Source: Ferranicluibacter rubi
Lineage (GTDB): Bacteria; Pseudomonadota; Alphaproteobacteria; Rhizobiales; Rhizobiaceae
Direction: 5' to 3'
NCBI RefSeq assembly: GCF_011603255.1
Contig: NZ_JAANCM010000015.1
Span: forward strand, 34,109-98,108
DNA: 64,000 nt
The notes below the pieces were generated by a model, which had not been told where the DNA came from, made no database searches, and worked only from the letters and a program-made list of their open reading frames with translations. Shown in pieces: positions 26,702 to 35,647 of the stretch. How positions within the stretch are numbered: the first letter of the stretch is position 1; every line of letters starts with the position of its first letter. Made by a program: the position numbers and the translations under genes.

Positions 26702-27661
26702 GTGCGCATTCTGATCACGCGGCTCGTTCTCTTCTACAGGCACGCGAGCGACTGGATCGTGGCGCAGCTGGCCTTCCTGCCGCTGATGCTGCTGAAGCTG
26801 CTTCCGCCGGACACGGCACTCAATTTCATGGACCGCGTGGCGCGGCTTGCCGGCCCGCGCTTCATGCGGGGCCGTCATCTGTTGACGCTCGCCAACCTGC
26901 GCGCCGCCTTCCCGGAGAAGAGCGAGAGCGAGATCGAAGCGATCGCGCTGGAAAGCTGGGGATCCATCGGCCGGCTTGCCGCCGAATACGTCTTTCTCGA
27001 CCGGTTGTTCGACTATGACCCGACACGCGGCGCGCCGGGCCGGGTGGAGGTGGTCGGCGCGCCGATCTTCCTCGACCTGCGCGACAACCCGCGTCCCTTC
27101 ATCGTCTTCACCGGCCATACCGGCAGTTTTGAGATGTTGCCGGTTGCAGGATCGGCGTTCGGTCTCGACGTCACCGTGCTCTTCCGCCCGCCGAACAATG
27201 CGACCATGGCCAAGAAGGTCTATGATTTCCGCGCCAAGCGCATGGGAACTCTGGTGCCGTCCCACGCCGGATCGTCCTTCACGCTGGCGCGCAAGCTGGA
27301 CGAAGGGCAGGGGATCGGCGTTCTGGTCGACCAGAAGTTCAAGAAGGGCTTGAGCACCACGTTTTTCGGCCAGCCGGTCAAGACCAATCCGCTGCTCGCC
27401 AAGCTCGTGCGTCAGTTCGGCTGCGAGGTTTACCCGGCGCGCTGCATCCGCTTGCCCGGCAATCGATTCCGCCTGGAGATCGAGCCCGCCGTCGCGATTC
27501 CCCGCAAGGAGGGCGGCAGCGTCGATGTCGAGGCGACGGCGCAGCTTCTGAACGACACGGTGGAGCGCTGGGTACGGGAATATCCCGGCCAATGGCTGTG
27601 GTATCATGATCGCTGGCAGGTGAAGCGCAAGTTGGCCCGCGAGACGAATACGAAAATGTAG
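26702..27661 (+). CDS. lpxXL: Lipid A very-long-chain acyltransferase LpxXL
   Basis: A 319-residue HtrB/LpxL-family acyltransferase that transfers 27-hydroxyoctacosanoate from AcpXL onto a lipid A hydroxyacyl chain. An N-terminal membrane anchor is present (about residues 18-35). The catalytic HX4E motif reads HTGSFE (about residues 140-145), with GQGIGVLVDQKF downstream. The start is a GTG at 26702. It is the last gene of the cluster and defines its function as lipid A modification, which in rhizobia affects membrane stability and host infection. Confidence 0.93.
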   Translation: MRILITRLVLFYRHASDWIVAQLAFLPLMLLKLLPPDTALNFMDRVARLAGPRFMRGRHLLTLANLRAAFPEKSESEIEAIALESWGSIGRLAAEYVFLDRLFDYDPTRGAPGRVEVVGAPIFLDLRDNPRPFIVFTGHTGSFEMLPVAGSAFGLDVTVLFRPPNNATMAKKVYDFRAKRMGTLVPSHAGSSFTLARKLDEGQGIGVLVDQKFKKGLSTTFFGQPVKTNPLLAKLVRQFGCEVYPARCIRLPGNRFRLEIEPAVAIPRKEGGSVDVEATAQLLNDTVERWVREYPGQWLWYHDRWQVKRKLARETNTKM

Positions 27662-27664
27662 ACG

Positions 27665-27688
27665 GAGAAGCCTTCGGTTGGCTTTCTC
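27665..27688 (+). terminator. Weak terminator-like hairpin after lpxXL
   Basis: GAGAAGCC (27665-27672) pairs with GGCTTTCTC (27680-27688), with one bulge. It lies directly after the lpxXL stop. There is no T run, so the call is tentative. Confidence 0.35.
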
Positions 27689-27875
27689 AGCGTCGGCGTG
27701 CCTTATAAAAAAGGCATATGAAATTCGTGATATCGCGAAGGATCGGTTGAACGACGTCGTCGCCTGTGTAGAGTGAAACGGCGCATTTTCAGGCGTTTCG
27801 TTAACATGGTGTCATGCGGTCGGAATAGACATTTCCTGTCTGTTTGCGGTGACGCATGGGTGTGGGGATAAAGTC

Positions 27876-28595
27876 GTGAAGACGCTGATCGATTTGTTCT
27901 GGGTGAAATACAGCCAGATCCAGCAGGCAGTGACCGGCGGGGAAACCTCGCTGATCGACGTCCTCGACAGAGAGATCGAACCCCTTTTGAAGGCGATCGA
28001 GAGCGAACGTGCAAAGACGGTCGCTGATGCTCGCCTGCAGTTCCAGTTCCTGCTGGATCTCCTGAAGAAGGAGGCCGACGACTGCTCCAATGTCATGCGA
28101 CACAGCAATGTGCTGTCGGATCTTGCCGAGCGCTATTTCGTCGAGTCGGAAACCGGAAATCTGATGGTGCGGTACCCAGGCATCGCCCCGGAACGGACTG
28201 CACTGCTTCCGAAGGTCCGGGCGGATGAGGGGTTGTTGAACGAGGCCATTCTCGACAGTCTGCCGGACCGTGTCTGCGTCGTCACGCCCGATTACCGCTA
28301 TCTCTATGCGAATGTCCTTCACGCACAGCATGTCCATCAAACCCCGCTGTCCCTGATCGGACGGACGATTCTGGAATTCGCCGGGCTTCAGTTCTTCGAG
28401 GACAACCTGAAACCCCGCCTCGATCGCTGCTTTGGCGGCGAGACGGTGGATACGACCTATGCTCGCGAAATCGGTGGCCGGACGATCGTGATCCGGTCCC
28501 GCATGACCCCGTGCCGCACATCGACAGGGCAGATCATCGGCGCCATCATCGTCTATCAGGAACTCGCCAACCGTCGTCGCGCCATCGCGGCCTGA
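27876..28595 (+). CDS. PAS-domain protein
   Basis: A roughly 239-residue cytoplasmic protein. The N-terminal half is helical and charged with coiled-coil character (LDREIEPLLKAIESERAKTVADAR). The C-terminal part (about residues 120-230) is a PAS fold: EAILDSLPDRVCVVTPDYRYLYAN, LIGRTILEF and a final strand before IIVYQELANRR. No output domain follows, so it may be a sensor or adaptor. The GTG at 27876 has a GGGG-rich ribosome-binding site; a GTG at 27849 is the alternative. It lies alone between lpxXL and the convergent SRPBCC gene. Confidence 0.7.
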   Translation: MKTLIDLFWVKYSQIQQAVTGGETSLIDVLDREIEPLLKAIESERAKTVADARLQFQFLLDLLKKEADDCSNVMRHSNVLSDLAERYFVESETGNLMVRYPGIAPERTALLPKVRADEGLLNEAILDSLPDRVCVVTPDYRYLYANVLHAQHVHQTPLSLIGRTILEFAGLQFFEDNLKPRLDRCFGGETVDTTYAREIGGRTIVIRSRMTPCRTSTGQIIGAIIVYQELANRRRAIAA

Positions 28596-28615
28596 GTGAG
28601 CGGCCGCCGGCAAAT

Positions 28616-29029
28616 TCAGGCCGTCGCGTCTCCTTCGCCCTCCAGAAGAGCCTTGAGCCGGGTCAGGTCTTTCCGCACCCAAGCGATATCGCGTGCGAAG
28701 CTGTCCTCACTCGTATCGGCCTGTTGCAACAGTGTGAACACGACCACGGCTCCCGAGCCGTTCGGTGTCACGCGGAAAGCATTGTAGGTTGTCACGCCTG
28801 TTTCCTCGACGACCGTATGGTCCATCACGCCGAGATCGTTCGCAGGCGTGAAGAATATCCTGACGGTTCCGAGTGGCCCGCTCGCAACCCAGTGATCGCC
28901 GGCAGGCTGGAGCCCGCTTGCAAGCCCGGATGCCCAGAGCGGCATCGTCTCGGGGCGGCTCGCATAGGCATAGACCGTGCCCGCATCCCGCTCGATGACG
29001 ACCTCGACGGTTCGGACGTTCATCGTCAT
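28616..29029 (-). CDS. SRPBCC-family (START/Bet v1-like) protein
   Basis: A 137-residue single-domain protein with the polyketide-cyclase/SRPBCC pattern: an initial strand VRTVEVVIERDAGTVYAYASRPETMPLWASG, central strands around TVRIFFTPAND, and a long C-terminal helix (FARDIAWVRKDLTRLKALLE). Such folds bind hydrophobic ligands in a deep cavity; the ligand is unknown. It converges with the PAS gene, 20 bp between stops. The start is the ATG at 29029 with purine-rich sequence upstream. Confidence 0.75.
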   Translation of the reverse strand: MTMNVRTVEVVIERDAGTVYAYASRPETMPLWASGLASGLQPAGDHWVASGPLGTVRIFFTPANDLGVMDHTVVEETGVTTYNAFRVTPNGSGAVVVFTLLQQADTSEDSFARDIAWVRKDLTRLKALLEGEGDATA

Positions 29030-29310
29030 TTCGCTCTCTCCTTCTCCTCTTCGAGCATTCTCGGCGGTGCAGGCGCGGACACCTTTGCAGGACGTCCTCG
29101 CGCTGCTGCGACATCTGTCGGCATCGGAGAGGAAATGTAGCTTCGAACGTCAACAATGTCTTGTGGTTCACGCTTTCCGGTGCCAAAACTTGCCGCGTTC
29201 ACCCATTCGGCAACCGGCTGCAACGGTCGGCACTGCGGGTACGACACATCAATGGAACGCCCGCCGATGACCGGCATCCCCGCGTTCCAGGATCTAATGG
29301 AGGCATACAC

Positions 29311-30750
29311 GTGGCACAGGCGGAAATCGGCCTAATCGGGCTCGGCGTCATGGGGTCCAACCTCGCGCTCAACATTGCCGAGAAGGGCAACACGATCGCA
29401 GTGTTCAACCGCACGGTCGAGCGTACGAGAGAGTTCTACGAGGAGGCAGGCGATCTCAAGGATCGCATCATCCCCTGCGAGACGATCGAAGAGTTCGTTG
29501 CGGCGATCAAGCCGCCGCGGCCGATCATCATCATGATCAAGGCCGGCGAAGCGGTCGACCAGCAGATGGAAATCCTGAAGCCGCATCTCGAAGCGCACGA
29601 CATCATGATCGATGCCGGCAACGCCAATTTCCGCGATACGATGCGCCGTTTCGACACCCTGAAGGATAGCGGCCTGACCTTTATCGGCATGGGCGTCTCC
29701 GGTGGCGAAGAAGGTGCACGCCATGGTCCCTCGATCATGGTCGGTGGCCTGGAAGAAAGCTGGACGCGCGTCGAAAAGGTTCTGACCTCGATTGCTGCCC
29801 GCTATGAAGGTGACCCTTGCGTGGCGTGGCTCGGCGAGAACGGTGCCGGACACTTCGTCAAGACCATCCATAACGGCATCGAATATGCCGACATGCAGAT
29901 GATCGCGGAGATCTACGGCATCCTGCGCGACGGTTTGAAGATGAGCGCGACCGAGATCGCCGAGGTTTTCGCGACCTGGAACAAGGGCCGCCTCAATTCC
30001 TTCCTGATCGAGATTTCCGAAATCGTGCTCCGCGCTGGTGACCAGCTCGGTTCCGAGCCGCTCGTCGATGTCATCCTCGACAAGGCGGGCCAGAAGGGCA
30101 CCGGCAAGTGGTCGGTGATCGAGGCGCAGAACATGGGCGTGCCGGCCACCGGCATCGAGGCGGCCGTCGCTGCCCGTAGCCTGTCGTCGATGAAGACCGA
30201 GCGTGAGGCTGCCGAGAAGATCCTCGGACTGCCGGATGTGCCGCCGCTGTCGATCGGCGACAAGGCCGCCTTCCTTGCCGATCTCGAAAACGCCCTGCTT
30301 GCGGCAAAGATCGGCGCCTATGCGCAGGGCTTCGCCGTTATGGCGGCTGCCTCCCGCGAGTTCGGCTGGAACCTGCCGATGCCGACCATCGCCCGCATCT
30401 GGCGTGCCGGTTGCATCATCCGCTCGCAGTTCCTCGACGAGATCACCAAGGCGTTCACCGAATCGCCGGATGCCGCGAACCTCATCGTCACCCCGGCCTT
30501 TGCCGCCATGGTCAAGGAAACCGACGGTCCGCTTCGTCGCGTCGTCTCCACCGCCGTTCTGGGCGGTCTCCCGGTCCCGGCACTCGCCTCGGCGCTCGGC
30601 TACTTCGACAGCTACCGCCGCGCCCGCGGCACGGCCAACATGATCCAGGCCCAGCGCGACTATTTCGGCGCCCATGGCTATGACCGCACGGACGGCAAGG
30701 ACTCGCATCACGGCCCGTGGGGCAGCGGCCTCGTCGCCGAACGGTCCTGA
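29311..30750 (+). CDS. gnd: 6-phosphogluconate dehydrogenase (decarboxylating)
   Basis: A 479-residue enzyme converting 6-phosphogluconate to ribulose-5-phosphate, CO2 and NADPH. The NADP-binding motif GLGVMGSNLALN (about residues 8-19) is followed by NRTVERT, the substrate-binding MGVSGGEEGARHGPSIM and the catalytic-lysine segment GAGHFVKTIHNGIEYADMQ. A GTG start at 29311 is chosen because GGAGG lies 7 bp upstream and the dinucleotide fold begins at once. A bidirectional terminator follows at 30793-30829. Confidence 0.95.
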   Translation: MAQAEIGLIGLGVMGSNLALNIAEKGNTIAVFNRTVERTREFYEEAGDLKDRIIPCETIEEFVAAIKPPRPIIIMIKAGEAVDQQMEILKPHLEAHDIMIDAGNANFRDTMRRFDTLKDSGLTFIGMGVSGGEEGARHGPSIMVGGLEESWTRVEKVLTSIAARYEGDPCVAWLGENGAGHFVKTIHNGIEYADMQMIAEIYGILRDGLKMSATEIAEVFATWNKGRLNSFLIEISEIVLRAGDQLGSEPLVDVILDKAGQKGTGKWSVIEAQNMGVPATGIEAAVAARSLSSMKTEREAAEKILGLPDVPPLSIGDKAAFLADLENALLAAKIGAYAQGFAVMAAASREFGWNLPMPTIARIWRAGCIIRSQFLDEITKAFTESPDAANLIVTPAFAAMVKETDGPLRRVVSTAVLGGLPVPALASALGYFDSYRRARGTANMIQAQRDYFGAHGYDRTDGKDSHHGPWGSGLVAERS

Positions 30751-30792
30751 TCTGCCGAACGATCCTGATCTAAAGGGTCGAACGACCTGACG

Positions 30793-30829
30793 AAGAAAGG
30801 CCGCGCGGCGTATGTCGCGCGGCCTTCTT
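30793..30829. terminator. Bidirectional terminator between gnd and the LacI-family gene
   Basis: A 9-bp GC stem (GGCCGCGCG at 30799-30807 with CGCGCGGCC at 30816-30824) is flanked by AAGAAA on the left and TTCTT on the right. It can end transcription from both convergent genes. Confidence 0.8.
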
Positions 30830-30850
30830 GCTGTTCTGAGAGAGGCGTCG

Positions 30851-31933
30851 TCAGCTCTTCGATCTGTCGAGGCCGCTCAGACTCTGAAGCTCTTCCGGCG
30901 GTCGGCCGGCGATGCGGGCGAGGACCGCCTTGGCGAGCTCGTGGCCGGCGTGGCGGATATCTTCCTTCATGGTGATGACCTCAGGGCGCAGCCAGCCGAG
31001 GAAATCGCTCGGCACCTTTGAGACGACGTCGATGTCGGCGCCGATCTTGCGGCCGGTCGCTTCGATGGCGGCAATCAGGGCGATGGTTCCCGCACCGCTC
31101 CCCGAGACGATGCCATCCGGCACCGCTCCGCCGCGCAGCAGGGTTTCGAATGCGGTGCGGATGTCGATCAGCGAATGGTCGATATCGACGGTGTCGAACG
31201 GGATCGTCTCGACGCCGAAGTCGCGGACCGCACGGTCGAAGCCGTTGCGCATATGCCTGTGATAGGTGAGGTGGGGCGGCGGCTGCAGCAGCGTCAGGCG
31301 ACGGCGCCCGCGCTCCACCAGCGCCCGCACGGCGGCATAGGCGAAGCCCTCATTGTCATAGTCGTGATAGGGATGTGCCAGCCCCATATCGGTGCGTCCA
31401 TGGGTGGCGAAGGGGAAGTTTCGCTCCAGCATCAGCGCCACGCGGGCATCCTTCGGCTCCGTGCGCGAGATGATGACGCCATCGGCGGCACCCGTGTCCA
31501 GCACGTAGCGAACCGGGGCGAGGGCGTCCCGCGAGGGGCTGTAGGGTGTGACGACGAGGTGATAGGGCGTGGCCGCCAGCACTTCGGAAATGCCGACGAC
31601 GATCGGGCTGGTGAGACCCATGATTTCCTCCTCCAGCGACAGGACGAGACTGATGACGTTGGTCTTGCCGGTCCGCAGTCTCACGCCTGCGCGGTTCGGC
31701 TGGTAGCCGACCTGGCGCGCGACGAGGCGCACGCGCTCCTTCGTTTCCGCGCCGATATCGGGCGCGTCCTTCAAGGCGCGCGACACGGTGGTAATGCCGA
31801 GCCCGGTCATGAAGGCGATCGTTTTCAGCGTCGGGCGGTCGTTGCTGGGGAGGTGGAGTTGAGCGCTGCCGGTCTGCGGGCCGGCCTGCGCCGCCGTTTG
31901 TGGCAAACCATCGGTTTTCGTCGTCTCGGCCAT
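30851..31933 (-). CDS. LacI-family transcriptional regulator of the sugar locus
   Basis: A 360-residue LacI/GalR regulator. The helix-turn-helix (LKTIAFMTGLGITTVSRALKD) begins near residue 36, after an unusual ~35-residue Gln/Ala/Pro-rich N-terminal extension. A hinge (VGYQPNRAGVRLRTGKTNVI) and a sugar-binding periplasmic-binding-like domain follow. The ATG at 31933 is preferred over one at 31960 because GGAAGG lies upstream. It is divergent from the ABC sugar operon at 32387 and is its likely local repressor. A TGTAACG-containing palindrome (32042-32055) and a related half-site near the operon start are candidate operators. Confidence 0.9.
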   Translation of the reverse strand: MAETTKTDGLPQTAAQAGPQTGSAQLHLPSNDRPTLKTIAFMTGLGITTVSRALKDAPDIGAETKERVRLVARQVGYQPNRAGVRLRTGKTNVISLVLSLEEEIMGLTSPIVVGISEVLAATPYHLVVTPYSPSRDALAPVRYVLDTGAADGVIISRTEPKDARVALMLERNFPFATHGRTDMGLAHPYHDYDNEGFAYAAVRALVERGRRRLTLLQPPPHLTYHRHMRNGFDRAVRDFGVETIPFDTVDIDHSLIDIRTAFETLLRGGAVPDGIVSGSGAGTIALIAAIEATGRKIGADIDVVSKVPSDFLGWLRPEVITMKEDIRHAGHELAKAVLARIAGRPPEELQSLSGLDRSKS

Positions 31934-32041
31934 CGATGCCTGCCCTTCCATCCGGTCCATGCAACCGGCGTGTCGCCAATCGTTCTAGCCGGTTCGACGC
32001 GGCTTGACCAATGTCACCCATTCCGTGCCTACACGAAAAAT

Positions 32042-32055
32042 CTGTAACGATACAG
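32042..32055. promoter_or_regulatory. Candidate LacI-family operator 1
   Basis: CTGTAACGATACAG is an inverted repeat (arms CTGTA and TACAG around a central CG), the shape and size of a LacI-family operator. It lies about 110 bp upstream of the regulator's start codon, where it could serve autoregulation. Confidence 0.5.
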
Positions 32056-32328
32056 TTGATCGTGACGATCTTTTGTGGCTCTCGGGTCAGGTTGCAATCT
32101 TCGGACGATACCAGAGTGACGCCGAAATAATTGCTGCACTGCAAATCGGCATGCCGCGGTTTATCAAGGCAATGATGGCGAAAATGACGCCTATTCAATG
32201 AGCTTCTTGCACCTAAATCCATATGCTGCAGCGCATTTCGGTGAGAACACGACCTTGCTGTCATGACAAAAATTCTCCCCCAGGTAGAATTAAAAGACTC
32301 TCAGAAAATTTAACGGTTGCTCTGTTGC

Positions 32329-32341
32329 GTGCTCGGAGCAC
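32329..32341. promoter_or_regulatory. Palindrome upstream of the sugar operon
   Basis: GTGCTCGGAGCAC has perfect 6-bp arms around one base. It lies 46 bp before the binding-protein start. It may be an operator or a small 5'-leader hairpin. Confidence 0.35.
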
Positions 32342-32363
32342 ATCCGCTACGTTTTTACGGCAA

Positions 32364-32371
32364 CGTTACAG
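32364..32371. promoter_or_regulatory. Candidate LacI-family operator half-site 2
   Basis: CGTTACAG (read CTGTAACG on the minus strand) repeats the half-site of the palindrome at 32042. It sits 15 bp before the start of the binding-protein gene, a position suited to repression or looping with operator 1. Confidence 0.4.
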
Positions 32372-32386
32372 TGAGGGAGGAGACTC

Positions 32387-33622
32387 ATGATGACACGCTT
32401 TCGCGCAGCAATTCTGGCTGCCGGTGTGGTACTGCCGCTCGGTGCGGCTCATGCCACGGATCTGGAAGTAACGCATTGGTGGACGTCCGGCGGGGAGGCT
32501 GCGGCGGTCGCGGAATTGGCCAAGGCGTTCGATGCGACCGGCAACAAATGGGTGGACGGCGCGATTGCCGGCTCGGGCGGCACGGCACGCCCCATCATGA
32601 TCAGCCGCATCACCGGCGGCGACCCCATGGGCGCCACGCAGTTCAACCATGGCCGACAGGCCGAGGAACTGGTGCAGGCCGGCCTGATGCGCGACCTGAC
32701 CGATGTCGCCACCGCTGAAAAGTGGAAAGAGGTCATCCGGCCGGCGAGCCTGCTCGACGCCTGCACGATCGACGGCAAGATCTATTGCGCACCCGTCAAC
32801 ATCCACTCCTGGCAGTGGCTGTGGCTCTCCAACGCGGCCTTCAAGACAGCCGGCGTGGAGGTGCCGAAGACCTGGGACGAATATGTCGCGGCGGCGCCCG
32901 CGCTGGAGAAGGCCGGCATCGTTCCGCTGGCACTCGGCGGTCAGGCCTGGCAGTCGGCCGGTCTGTTCGATGTGCTCCTGATTTCGCTGGGCGGCAAGGA
33001 TCTCTATCTGAAGGTCTACAAGGACAAGGACGGGGAGACGGCCACGGGACCGGAGATCGCCAAGATCTTCAAGGCGGCGGACGATGCCCGCAAGATGGCC
33101 AAGGGCAGCAATGTCCAGGATTGGAACCAGGCCACCAACCTCGTCATCACCGGCAAGGCCGGCGGTCAGGTCATGGGCGACTGGGCGCAGGGCGAATTTC
33201 AGCTGGCCGACCAGAAGGCCGGCACGGACTACTCCTGCCTTCCGGGTCTCGGCATGAACGGCTTTCTCGCAACGGCCGGCGACGCCTTCTATTTCCCGCT
33301 CCTGAAGGACGAGGACAAATCGAAGGCGCAGGAAGCGCTCGCGAAGTCGCTGCTGGATCCAGCCACGCAGGTCGCCTTCAACCTGAAGAAGGGCTCGCTG
33401 CCCGTGCGCGGCGATGTCGATCTGTCGGCCACCAACGACTGCATGAAGAAGGGTCTTGATATCCTTGCCAAGGGCGACGTTGTTCAGGGTACGGACGAAT
33501 TGCTCTCGGCCGACATCCAGAAGCAGAAGGAGGACCTGTTCTCCGAATTCTTCGCCAGCACCACGATGACCGTCGAAGACGCACAGACGCGTTGGGCCGG
33601 CATCATCGCCTCCGCCGAGTGA
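32387..33622 (+). CDS. Sugar ABC transporter substrate-binding protein (family 1, glucose/mannose-like)
   Basis: A 411-residue periplasmic protein. The signal peptide (FRAAILAAGVVLPLGAAHA) is followed by a family 1 extracellular solute-binding domain. The mature N-terminus LEVTHWWTSGGEAAAV and WQWLWLSNAAF match CUT1 binding proteins of the glucose/mannose-binding group. It is the first gene of an operon with two permeases and an ATPase, and downstream a beta-mannosidase, so a mannose-containing sugar is a reasonable ligand; this is inference from context. A stable hairpin follows at 33686-33708. Confidence 0.92.
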   Translation: MMTRFRAAILAAGVVLPLGAAHATDLEVTHWWTSGGEAAAVAELAKAFDATGNKWVDGAIAGSGGTARPIMISRITGGDPMGATQFNHGRQAEELVQAGLMRDLTDVATAEKWKEVIRPASLLDACTIDGKIYCAPVNIHSWQWLWLSNAAFKTAGVEVPKTWDEYVAAAPALEKAGIVPLALGGQAWQSAGLFDVLLISLGGKDLYLKVYKDKDGETATGPEIAKIFKAADDARKMAKGSNVQDWNQATNLVITGKAGGQVMGDWAQGEFQLADQKAGTDYSCLPGLGMNGFLATAGDAFYFPLLKDEDKSKAQEALAKSLLDPATQVAFNLKKGSLPVRGDVDLSATNDCMKKGLDILAKGDVVQGTDELLSADIQKQKEDLFSEFFASTTMTVEDAQTRWAGIIASAE

Positions 33623-33685
33623 TGAAGAGGTGGCGGCCTGTCGCCGTCACTATCCCCAACCAGCGATCACCCTCCGCATTCACCA

Positions 33686-33708
33686 CCCGGGCCTCGACGA
33701 GGCCCGGG
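33686..33708 (+). terminator. Hairpin between binding-protein and permease genes
   Basis: A perfect 10-bp stem (CCCGGGCCTC at 33686-33695 with GAGGCCCGGG at 33699-33708) has a 3-nt loop and no T run. In ABC operons such hairpins protect the binding-protein mRNA and lower permease expression. Confidence 0.5.
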
Positions 33709-33778
33709 ACCGCCCCGCCCTAGTCTCATGTTTGCCGCGCTCCGCCCATCAGGGAGAGCCACGAGGAGGCGCCTGCCG

Positions 33779-34705
33779 ATGACGGTTCCAGCGACGACAG
33801 CTGCCCCACCGGCCCGGAAATCCACCCGGCCGAACCAGTATTTCCGCAATATGAGCGCGAAGATCGCGTCCATCCCGATGATCCTCACCGCCGTCGTCAT
33901 CTTCGCGGGGGGCACACTCTGGACGGTGCTCTATTCCTTCACCAATTCGCGGCTGCTGCCACGCATGAGCTTCGTCGGCCTTGACCAGTACGAGCGCCTG
34001 TGGGCAGCACCCCGCTGGACGGTGTCGATCATCAATCTTGGTATCTACGGCATCTTCTCGCTGATCTTCAGCCTGCTGATCGGCTTTCTGCTGGCGGCGC
34101 TGATGGACCAGAAGATCCGGTTCGAGAACACCTTCCGCACGATCTTCCTCTATCCCTTCGCTCTCTCCTTCATCGTCACAGGTCTCGTCTGGCAGTGGAT
34201 CCTCAATCCGGAATTCGGCATCCAGTCGGTCATCCGCTCGCTCGGCTGGACGTCCTTCCGCTTCGATCCGCTCTACGATCCCGCCCTCGTGATGTACGGC
34301 ATCCTGATCGCCGCGCTCTGGCAGGGAACGGGCCTCGTCATGTGCCTGATGCTGGCCGGACTGCGCGGCATCGACGGGGAGATCTGGAAGGCCTCGCGCA
34401 TCGACGGCATTCCCGCCTGGAAGACTTATCTCTTCATCGTCATCCCCATGATGCGGCCGGTCTTCATCACCACGCTCGTCATCATCGCCTCCGGCATCGT
34501 CAAGGTCTACGACCTCGTGGTGGCGCAGACCAGCGGCGGCCCGGGCATCGCATCCGAAGTGCCGGCGAAGTACGTCTACGACTACATGTTTCAGGCCCAG
34601 AACCTCGGTCAGGGCTTTGCAGCCTCCACCATGATGCTGCTGGCCGTCGCGATCATCATCATTCCCTGGGCCTATCTCGAATTCGGAGGACGCAAGCGTG
34701 GCTGA
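33779..34705 (+). CDS. Sugar ABC transporter permease 1 (CUT1)
   Basis: A 308-residue inner-membrane permease with about six spans. The MalF-type EAA loop is visible (IDGEIWKASRIDGIPAWKTYLFIVIPMM, about residues 200-227). The ATG at 33779 is chosen because GAGGAGG lies 9 bp upstream; an earlier ATG at 33728 lacks this. Its end overlaps the second permease gene by 8 bp. It pairs with that permease and with the ATPase encoded at 35648 to form the importer. Confidence 0.92.
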   Translation: MTVPATTAAPPARKSTRPNQYFRNMSAKIASIPMILTAVVIFAGGTLWTVLYSFTNSRLLPRMSFVGLDQYERLWAAPRWTVSIINLGIYGIFSLIFSLLIGFLLAALMDQKIRFENTFRTIFLYPFALSFIVTGLVWQWILNPEFGIQSVIRSLGWTSFRFDPLYDPALVMYGILIAALWQGTGLVMCLMLAGLRGIDGEIWKASRIDGIPAWKTYLFIVIPMMRPVFITTLVIIASGIVKVYDLVVAQTSGGPGIASEVPAKYVYDYMFQAQNLGQGFAASTMMLLAVAIIIIPWAYLEFGGRKRG

Positions 34706-35642
34706 TATCTCCTCCCTCAACACCACCGCCGTTGCCATCGACGCCGCCAAACCGCAATTGGCCGCCGGGCCCCGCGGCAAGCGCCCGGCGCGCGCCTTTT
34801 CCGGCACCAACATCATGGTCTACGGCACGCTGCTGGTGTTTGCCTGCTACTACCTGCTGCCGCTCTACGTGATGGTCGTGACCTCGCTGAAAGGCATGCC
34901 CGAGATCCGGCTTGGGAACATCTTCTCGCCCCCGGTCGAGATCACCTTCGAGCCCTGGGTGAAGGCCTGGTCGAGCGCCTGCACCGGCCTCAATTGCGAC
35001 GGCCTGTCGCGCGGTTTCTGGAATTCGGTGCGCATCACGGTACCCTCGACCATCGCCTCCATCGCGCTCGCCTCGATCAATGGCTATGCGCTGGCCAACT
35101 GGCGCTTCAAGGGGTCGGAGACCTTCTTCATCGTCCTGATCATCGGGGCCTTCATTCCCTATCAGGTCATGATTTACCCGCTCGTCATCATCCTGCGCGA
35201 ACTCGGCATCTACGGCTCGCTCACCGGCCTCATCATCGTCCATTCGATCTTCGGCATGCCGATCCTGACGCTGCTCTTCCGCAACTACTTCGTCTCGCTG
35301 CCCGAGGAGCTGTTCAAGGCGGCCCGCATCGACGGGGCAGGGTTCTGGATGATCTATTTCCGGATCATGTTGCCGATGTCGCTGCCGATCTTCGTGGTCG
35401 CGATGATCCTGCAGATCACCGGCATCTGGAACGACTTCCTGTTCGGCGTCGTGTTCACCCGCCCCGAATATTATCCGATCACCGTCCAGCTCAACAACAT
35501 CGTCAATTCGGTGCAGGGCGTGAAGGAATACAACGTCAACATGGCCGCCACGCTGCTGACCGGCGCCGTTCCCCTCATCGTCTATTTCGTTTCCGGGCGC
35601 CTGTTTGTCCGCGGCATCGCCGCCGGCGCCGTGAAAGGCTGA
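34698..35642 (+). CDS. Sugar ABC transporter permease 2 (CUT1)
   Basis: A 314-residue MalG-type permease. The cytoplasmic N-terminus is Ala/Pro-rich. About six membrane spans follow, and the EAA loop reads LPEELFKAARIDGAGFWMIYFRIMLPM (about residues 196-222). It overlaps permease 1 by 8 bp and is followed 5 bp later by the ATPase gene, a tight transport operon. Confidence 0.92.
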   Translation: MADISSLNTTAVAIDAAKPQLAAGPRGKRPARAFSGTNIMVYGTLLVFACYYLLPLYVMVVTSLKGMPEIRLGNIFSPPVEITFEPWVKAWSSACTGLNCDGLSRGFWNSVRITVPSTIASIALASINGYALANWRFKGSETFFIVLIIGAFIPYQVMIYPLVIILRELGIYGSLTGLIIVHSIFGMPILTLLFRNYFVSLPEELFKAARIDGAGFWMIYFRIMLPMSLPIFVVAMILQITGIWNDFLFGVVFTRPEYYPITVQLNNIVNSVQGVKEYNVNMAATLLTGAVPLIVYFVSGRLFVRGIAAGAVKG

Positions 35643-35647
35643 TCCTC

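Larger units (their letters stand above)
31961..32386. promoter_or_regulatory. Divergent promoter region of lacI-type regulator and sugar ABC operon
   Basis: About 430 bp without a gene and more AT-rich than its surroundings. It holds the palindromes annotated separately at 32042-32055, 32329-32341 and 32364-32371. A strong ribosome-binding site (GAGGGAGGAG) precedes the binding-protein ATG at 32387. Promoter boxes are not unique enough to place with confidence. Confidence 0.5.

Noticed and set aside
32004..32201. 65-codon open frame in the divergent promoter region
   Set aside because: No ribosome-binding site or motif, and it overlaps the candidate operator. It is probably chance.
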